Assembly: GCA_947561715.1 (NCBI GenBank)
Contig: OX387197.1
Span: forward strand, 26,314,266-26,378,265
From: Ascidia mentula
Lineage: Eukaryota; Chordata; Ascidiacea; Phlebobranchia; Ascidiidae
Direction: 5' to 3'
DNA: 64,000 bases
Part shown: positions 59,641-64,000 of the stretch, piece after piece
Layout of the letters: the number at the start of each line of letters is the position of its first letter
Position numbering within the stretch: the stretch's first letter is position 1
The notes under the pieces: generated by a model
Told to the model about the DNA's origin: nothing
The model's input: the letters and a program-made list of their open reading frames with translations, nothing else
Databases searched by the model: none
Made by a program: the position numbers and the translations under genes

Positions 59641-59831
59641 AAAAATACCTTTTGTGATGATTCATGTGTTTCGTCACAAACCGTTTATTGGTCCCGTAAT
59701 TTTAGTTAAAATAAACAAGCTTAAATTGATAGATATTATGTTTTTATAAAACCTATTTACAGTTTAGGGGGGCGTAAGGCACAAGACCGTTACTAAAAGG
59801 GGGCGTGATAGAAAAAGGTTAAGAACCACTG
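59641..59831. mobile_element. Truncated copy of the F1 hAT-like element
   Basis: It matches the right 190 bp of 50,702-51,099, including the GGTTAAGAACCACTG end, and starts abruptly at the deletion junction after TTCTTCAGACC. It was inherited through the super-unit duplication, not inserted anew. Confidence 0.85.
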
Positions 59832-60017
59832 TTATAGCTGCAATGTGTTGTATGTTTGTGTGTCTGGTACGGGGTGTTGGAGGTGGTCGTACGTTGCCTG
59901 TTGCTCCACGTCTTGATGAAGTGCGTTGTAAGCCACTCCACTGCTGTGGCGTATGTTTGCTCTTTCGATCCTTGCAAACCGTCAATATTGGCAAAAGCAT
60001 GCCAACGCATACAGATG

Positions 60018-60766
60018 TAGGAACACAACTCACAGGTTTTCTCATAATTCTGAGTATAAATAGACTGGCCCATAACACTGTCATGTTAAAATAAGACGTT
60101 TCGACAAAAACTTATGTCATCATCAGTTTGACTGACGCGATTGGTGTAGCTCCATCATTATAAGGAGTTGACCTGACCGACGTCACAGATAAGGCTCGCG
60201 CGGGTGGTGACGTCATTTTGCTATCGGCCACACACCACTAAGAGGCGGAAAGTGCGCAGTAAGCGACGCAAAATACACAATAAACGGCATAAAACGCAAC
60301 AATCATAACACATTAAATAAAAATAGTGGTGCAGAAGTGCCGTCCACGTTGAGTTGTGGTTGTTGCTGTTGTATGGACAGCGATTCCATCAGTAGGAGAC
60401 GATACCTGTCTCTCGCCAGCGCAAGGATTTGTGGCTCACTAAACTTAACCTTGTGAGTCGGGTGGTCAAGTAGGTGTTTGCACACCTCCGATTTTGGGGA
60501 TCGTTTGTGCTCATCGATCCGCGTGCACAAGTTTCGAGATGTTTGTCCGATGTATGTTTGTCCACATGAACAGGAAAGCTTGTATACCACGAACGAGAGG
60601 TGCAGGGTCTTCTGGCGATCTTTAAATGGGAAGAGGTCAACTCCTTATAATGATGGAGCTACACCAATCGCGTCAGTCAAACTGATGATGACATAATTTT
60701 TTGTCGAAACATCTTATTTTAACATGACAGTGTTTATAACAATATGGGCCAGTCTATTTATACTCA
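60018..60766 (-). mobile_element. 5'-truncated Penelope-like element with inverted ends
   Basis: Flanked by an 11-bp target duplication gcatacagatg (60007-60017 and 60767-60777); copy F1 shows the empty site. Ends of about 125 bp are inverted repeats of each other, each holding a CTGATGA / paired arms / GAAA order like a hammerhead core. The middle encodes only the GIY-YIG endonuclease end of a Penelope protein; the reverse transcriptase is absent. It is a short, old-style truncated copy, younger than the super-unit duplication. Confidence 0.85.
60303..60590 (-). pseudogene. GIY-YIG endonuclease domain, C-terminal part of a Penelope protein
   Basis: The 95-codon frame begins with VYKLSCSCGQTYIGQTSRN, the GIY-YIG core with the CxC insert typical of Penelope endonucleases, followed by the conserved R and EH pair and the later ES residues. 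Without the polymerase part it cannot move by itself. Confidence 0.85.
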
Positions 60767-62322
60767 GCATACAGATGGTCTTCTGGTTTCGACTCCTGCT
60801 GTGCGGTGTATGTTTCAACACCCAACAGGGAATTGCGGGGAATTCGACAATTTTGTCCCGGCTAAAGTTCGTAAATTTCACTGTGCGGCGACAAGACGAG
60901 TCGTTTTTCCTGCGCAAGGGCATACGTTCGTGATTTCGTGTTGTCATAATTGATGACGTCATTGCTTCTGAGGTGTTTTTTTTAATTGAAAAAAAAATAT
61001 ATGTTTCAAAACCAGTTGACGACAGCACGCGTATTCGTCAGATTAAGGAAACGAAGACATTTGATTGCACATGAGTGAATTAATGTAACTTATAATCTTC
61101 CTGCACAATTGGTGGATCTGAACACTTTTACATATGCTTGAGGTGTATTAAAATTAGGTGGAAGAAACTAACACCGCTACAGCCAGGGTTTGAATTTTCC
61201 TTCTCTTGCAGTGGTGAATAAAAGTTAAAATTTCCCAAGCCCAACGCGGAAGTTGTTTCATCACAAAGCTACTGTACGTCACAGTCCACGTGACAAGATG
61301 GATCAACCCGGAACTTTTGGCTGCAATCTTTATTAGCGTGAAGTTACTGCGAAACTGTGATCAATCTCTATCCCCAGGTGACGTAGTAATATGGTGGCAG
61401 AGATTGAAAAGGATGCGCGAAAAAATAGTTTTTTACTTGTCTACGGACGTTTCCGCTGCTGACCAAAGGGGCTGAAAACAAGTTGGTAAAATGAAATTGT
61501 CCCCCTACAAAACTTCTCGCAGGAAAAGCATTGGGAGATGTTCTACATACAGTGTACACTGTTTCGAGCTATTGGACCTCATCAGTTTGACTTCCGCTAA
61601 CAAAGGTCTTAGCAGCTAAGCAGCATGGTCATCATGACTTCCACTTTATGGCTATACTTTGCAGTCACCGATACTTGCGAAACGCTAGATGGAGAATTGT
61701 CTACTCCAAGCAACAGTTTGAACAAGTACTGCCCGGCGGTTTTGCTTTATATAAGCTCTACCGTGTAAAAGAACCAATGAAAATACTTAGTTAACGCAAA
61801 CTGCACTGATGGGACCTACAGGTCATAACAACCATCATTGTATGCAGGTCTTTTGTTGGCTCTGTTACTCGACACAAACAAGATGTTATCGACTCAAAGT
61901 TACATTTTCCTATTCACCAGTCCGCAGCAGGAAATAGCGATCTCATGTATCTGCATATATTATACTGTCCAATTGTAAGTGTGAGTGCCTCGTATGGAAA
62001 TAAAGACGTTGTATACCCTGGCAATACAATGTACACGTCTACGACACATATATACAGTCCGGGTTTGGGGTTTTGTCCAAACAAGACAAATAATTAAAGA
62101 TGATGTATGCTGAATATAAAATAGTGTATCTTGAGTAAAAAACATGCTTGGCACAATTGTAAGTTTCACAATTATTGTCGCAAGTAGATGACAACGCTGC
62201 CATAATGGATTTCGTGAAACGTGAAAGAAAATACATGGACCATGGCACTCGATTCGCAACAAAAATAAGAATTAGAACCGAAACAAAACATTTCCTGGAA
62301 GTAATTTTAAGTCGCTTGTTTG

Positions 62323-62377
62323 AAGTTGTCTATAGATATATATACATTTCGCTTGCAGATATATATCTAGACAACTT
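62323..62377. repeat. Hairpin 3' of tail exon F4
   Basis: Same hairpin as at 46,115. Confidence 0.6.
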
Positions 62378-62551
62378 TAAAGATTACTTGTGAGAATTGT
62401 TAGAAAAACTGTTACTAAATCTTTATTGGCTGTAAAGAAAACATGGAATTCAAAGTACACAAACTTTCATTTGAAACAAAACAAAAACAAAGACAGCATT
62501 GATTTAAAACATATTAAAGTGTTGAAATTCCACACAGCACAAGCGATGGTG

Positions 62552-63142
62552 TTACTTTACTCCTTTGTTGACAACGGCGTAAGTTTCGCCTGTGACGTCA
62601 TGGTTTCGATGGACATTGACTTGGACGCTCTGAACTTTGTGTAATCTATCACAACTATCGTCACTCTGTAAACCACTGTAAGCTTTTACTGTTGTTGCCG
62701 GATGCTGCAGTTGGTCGTAAGTATCTGTGTCATTATCGGCCAGTTGCAATGTGTTGTATGTTTGTGTGTCTGGTACGGGGTGTTGGAGGTGGTCGTACGT
62801 TGTCTGTTGCTCCACGTCTTGATGAAGTGTGTTGTAAGTCTCCCCACTGCTGTGGAGTATGTTTGCTCTTTCGATCCTCGATCCTTACAAACCGTCAATA
62901 TTAGCAAAATCGTGTGCCAACGCATACGGATGGTCTTTTGGTTTCGACTCATGCTGTGCGGTGTATGTTTCAACACCCAACAGGGAATTGCGGCGAATTC
63001 GACAATTTTGTCCCGGCTAAAGTTCGTAAATTTCACTGTGCGGCGACAAGACGAGTCGTTTTTCCTGTGCAAGGGCATACGTTCGTGATTTCGTGTTGTC
63101 ATAATTGATGACGTCATTGCTTCTGAGGTGTTTTTTTTAATT
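62552..63142 (-). pseudogene. Tail-only exon F4
   Basis: Nearly identical to F2 at an offset of 9,482 bp, with the same stops in the variant 5' half and the same common 3' half. It differs in the TYDQLQH and KAYSGLQ repeats, which resemble copies A-C more than F2 does, hinting at conversion between units. Confidence 0.72.
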
Positions 63143-64000
63143 GAAAAAAAAATATATGTTTCAAAACCAGTTGACGACAGCACGCGTATTCGTCAGATTA
63201 AGGAAACGAAGACATTTGATTGCACATGAGTGAATTAATGGAACTTATAATCTTCCTGTACAATTGGTGGAGCTGGACACTTTTACATTGCTTTACATAT
63301 CAAAACAGTGTTAAACAGACGACTCAGGATTATGTGTAGTATTTTGTACCAATCTGTTACTGGGTCTCCGTTAACCATAGCAACAACAGGAGATTCAAAG
63401 AAAAACAAACTTTTATTTTCTTGAGGTGCATTGACATTAGGTGGAAGAAACTAACACCGCTACAGCCAGGGTTTGAATTTTCCTTCTCTTGCAGTGGTGA
63501 AGAAAAGCTCGAAATTTCCCAAGCCCAACGGGGAAGTTGTTTCATCACAAAGCTACTGTACGTCACAGCTCACGTGACAAGATGGATTAACCCGGAACTT
63601 TCGGCTGCAATATTTATTAGCGTGAAGTTACTGCGAAACTGTGATCGATCTTTGTCCCCAGGTGACGTAGTAATATGGTGGCAGAGTTTGAAAGGATGCG
63701 CGAAAAAATAGTTTTTTACTTGTCTACGGACGTTTCCGCCTGCTGTCCAAAGCGGCTGAAAACAAGTTGGTAAAATGAAATTGACCCCCCACAAAACTGC
63801 TCGCAGGAAAAGCATCGCGAGATGTTCTACATGCAGTGTACACTGTTTCGAGCTATTAGATCTCACCAGTTCGACTTCCCTTGACTAACAATGGTCCTAG
63901 CAGTTAAGCAGCATGGGCATCATGACTTCCACTTTCTGGCTATACTTTGCAGTCACCGATACATGCGAAACGCTAGATGGAGAATTGTCTACTCCAAGCA

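Larger units (their letters stand above)
59832..60975 (-). pseudogene. Tail-only exon F3, split by a Penelope-like insertion
   Basis: Counterpart of F1, with the same variant 5' half (right of 60,767) and common 3' half (left of 60,017). The element sits between the two at an 11-bp duplicated site. Confidence 0.7.
54270..63760 (-). repeat. Super-unit 2: receptor E plus tail exons F3 and F4
   Basis: Counterpart of 45,180-54,270. It lacks about 590 bp matching 50,323-50,909 (so only the right part of the F1 hAT element remains at 59,641-59,831) and gained a Penelope-like insertion. Confidence 0.85.

Overview
The window looks like tunicate genomic DNA, most likely Ciona or a close relative (inference). 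It is AT-rich, introns are short (about 60-700 bp), coding exons are small with well-kept splice phases, many loci are tandemly duplicated, and the protein families are metazoan. Nothing bacterial is present. All intron-exon models below were worked out by eye from splice signals, reading phase and agreement between paralogues.

Left half (1-30 kb). A block of about 10-12 kb occurs twice in tandem (about 40-12,410 and 18,630-28,965). Each copy carries one or two four-exon GNAT-type N-acetyltransferase genes (+), a three-exon six-pass membrane gene of the rolling stone family (+) and a four-exon Ly6/uPAR (three-finger) gene with signal peptide and GPI-type C-terminus (-). Broken copies of the last acetyltransferase exon are scattered on both strands. 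Between the two blocks lies a single-copy two-exon EamA/SLC35G-type transporter (-). A 244-bp insertion in one acetyltransferase intron carries a well-formed hammerhead ribozyme motif.

Right half (30-64 kb). All host genes here are minus-strand members of one tandem family of predicted type I membrane receptors: signal peptide, C-type lectin domain split over two exons, Thr-rich mucin-like stalk, one membrane span, a short linker exon and one long tail exon packed with YxxL/I/V motifs at a regular pitch, like chained ITAMs. Copies B and C look whole (580 and 562 aa). Copy A has a stop that removes the tail. Copies D and E are damaged at different exons. Four tail-only exons (F1-F4) lie among D and E. 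D-F1-F2 and E-F3-F4 form a second, younger tandem duplication of about 9 kb. The cluster also holds two hAT-type elements, a foldback element built of 9-bp repeats and a short Penelope-like element with inverted ends.

The most interesting system is the lectin-receptor cluster, a candidate innate or allorecognition receptor array with an unusual multi-ITAM-like signalling tail and fast copy-number and domain turnover. The hammerhead motifs are the second point of interest.
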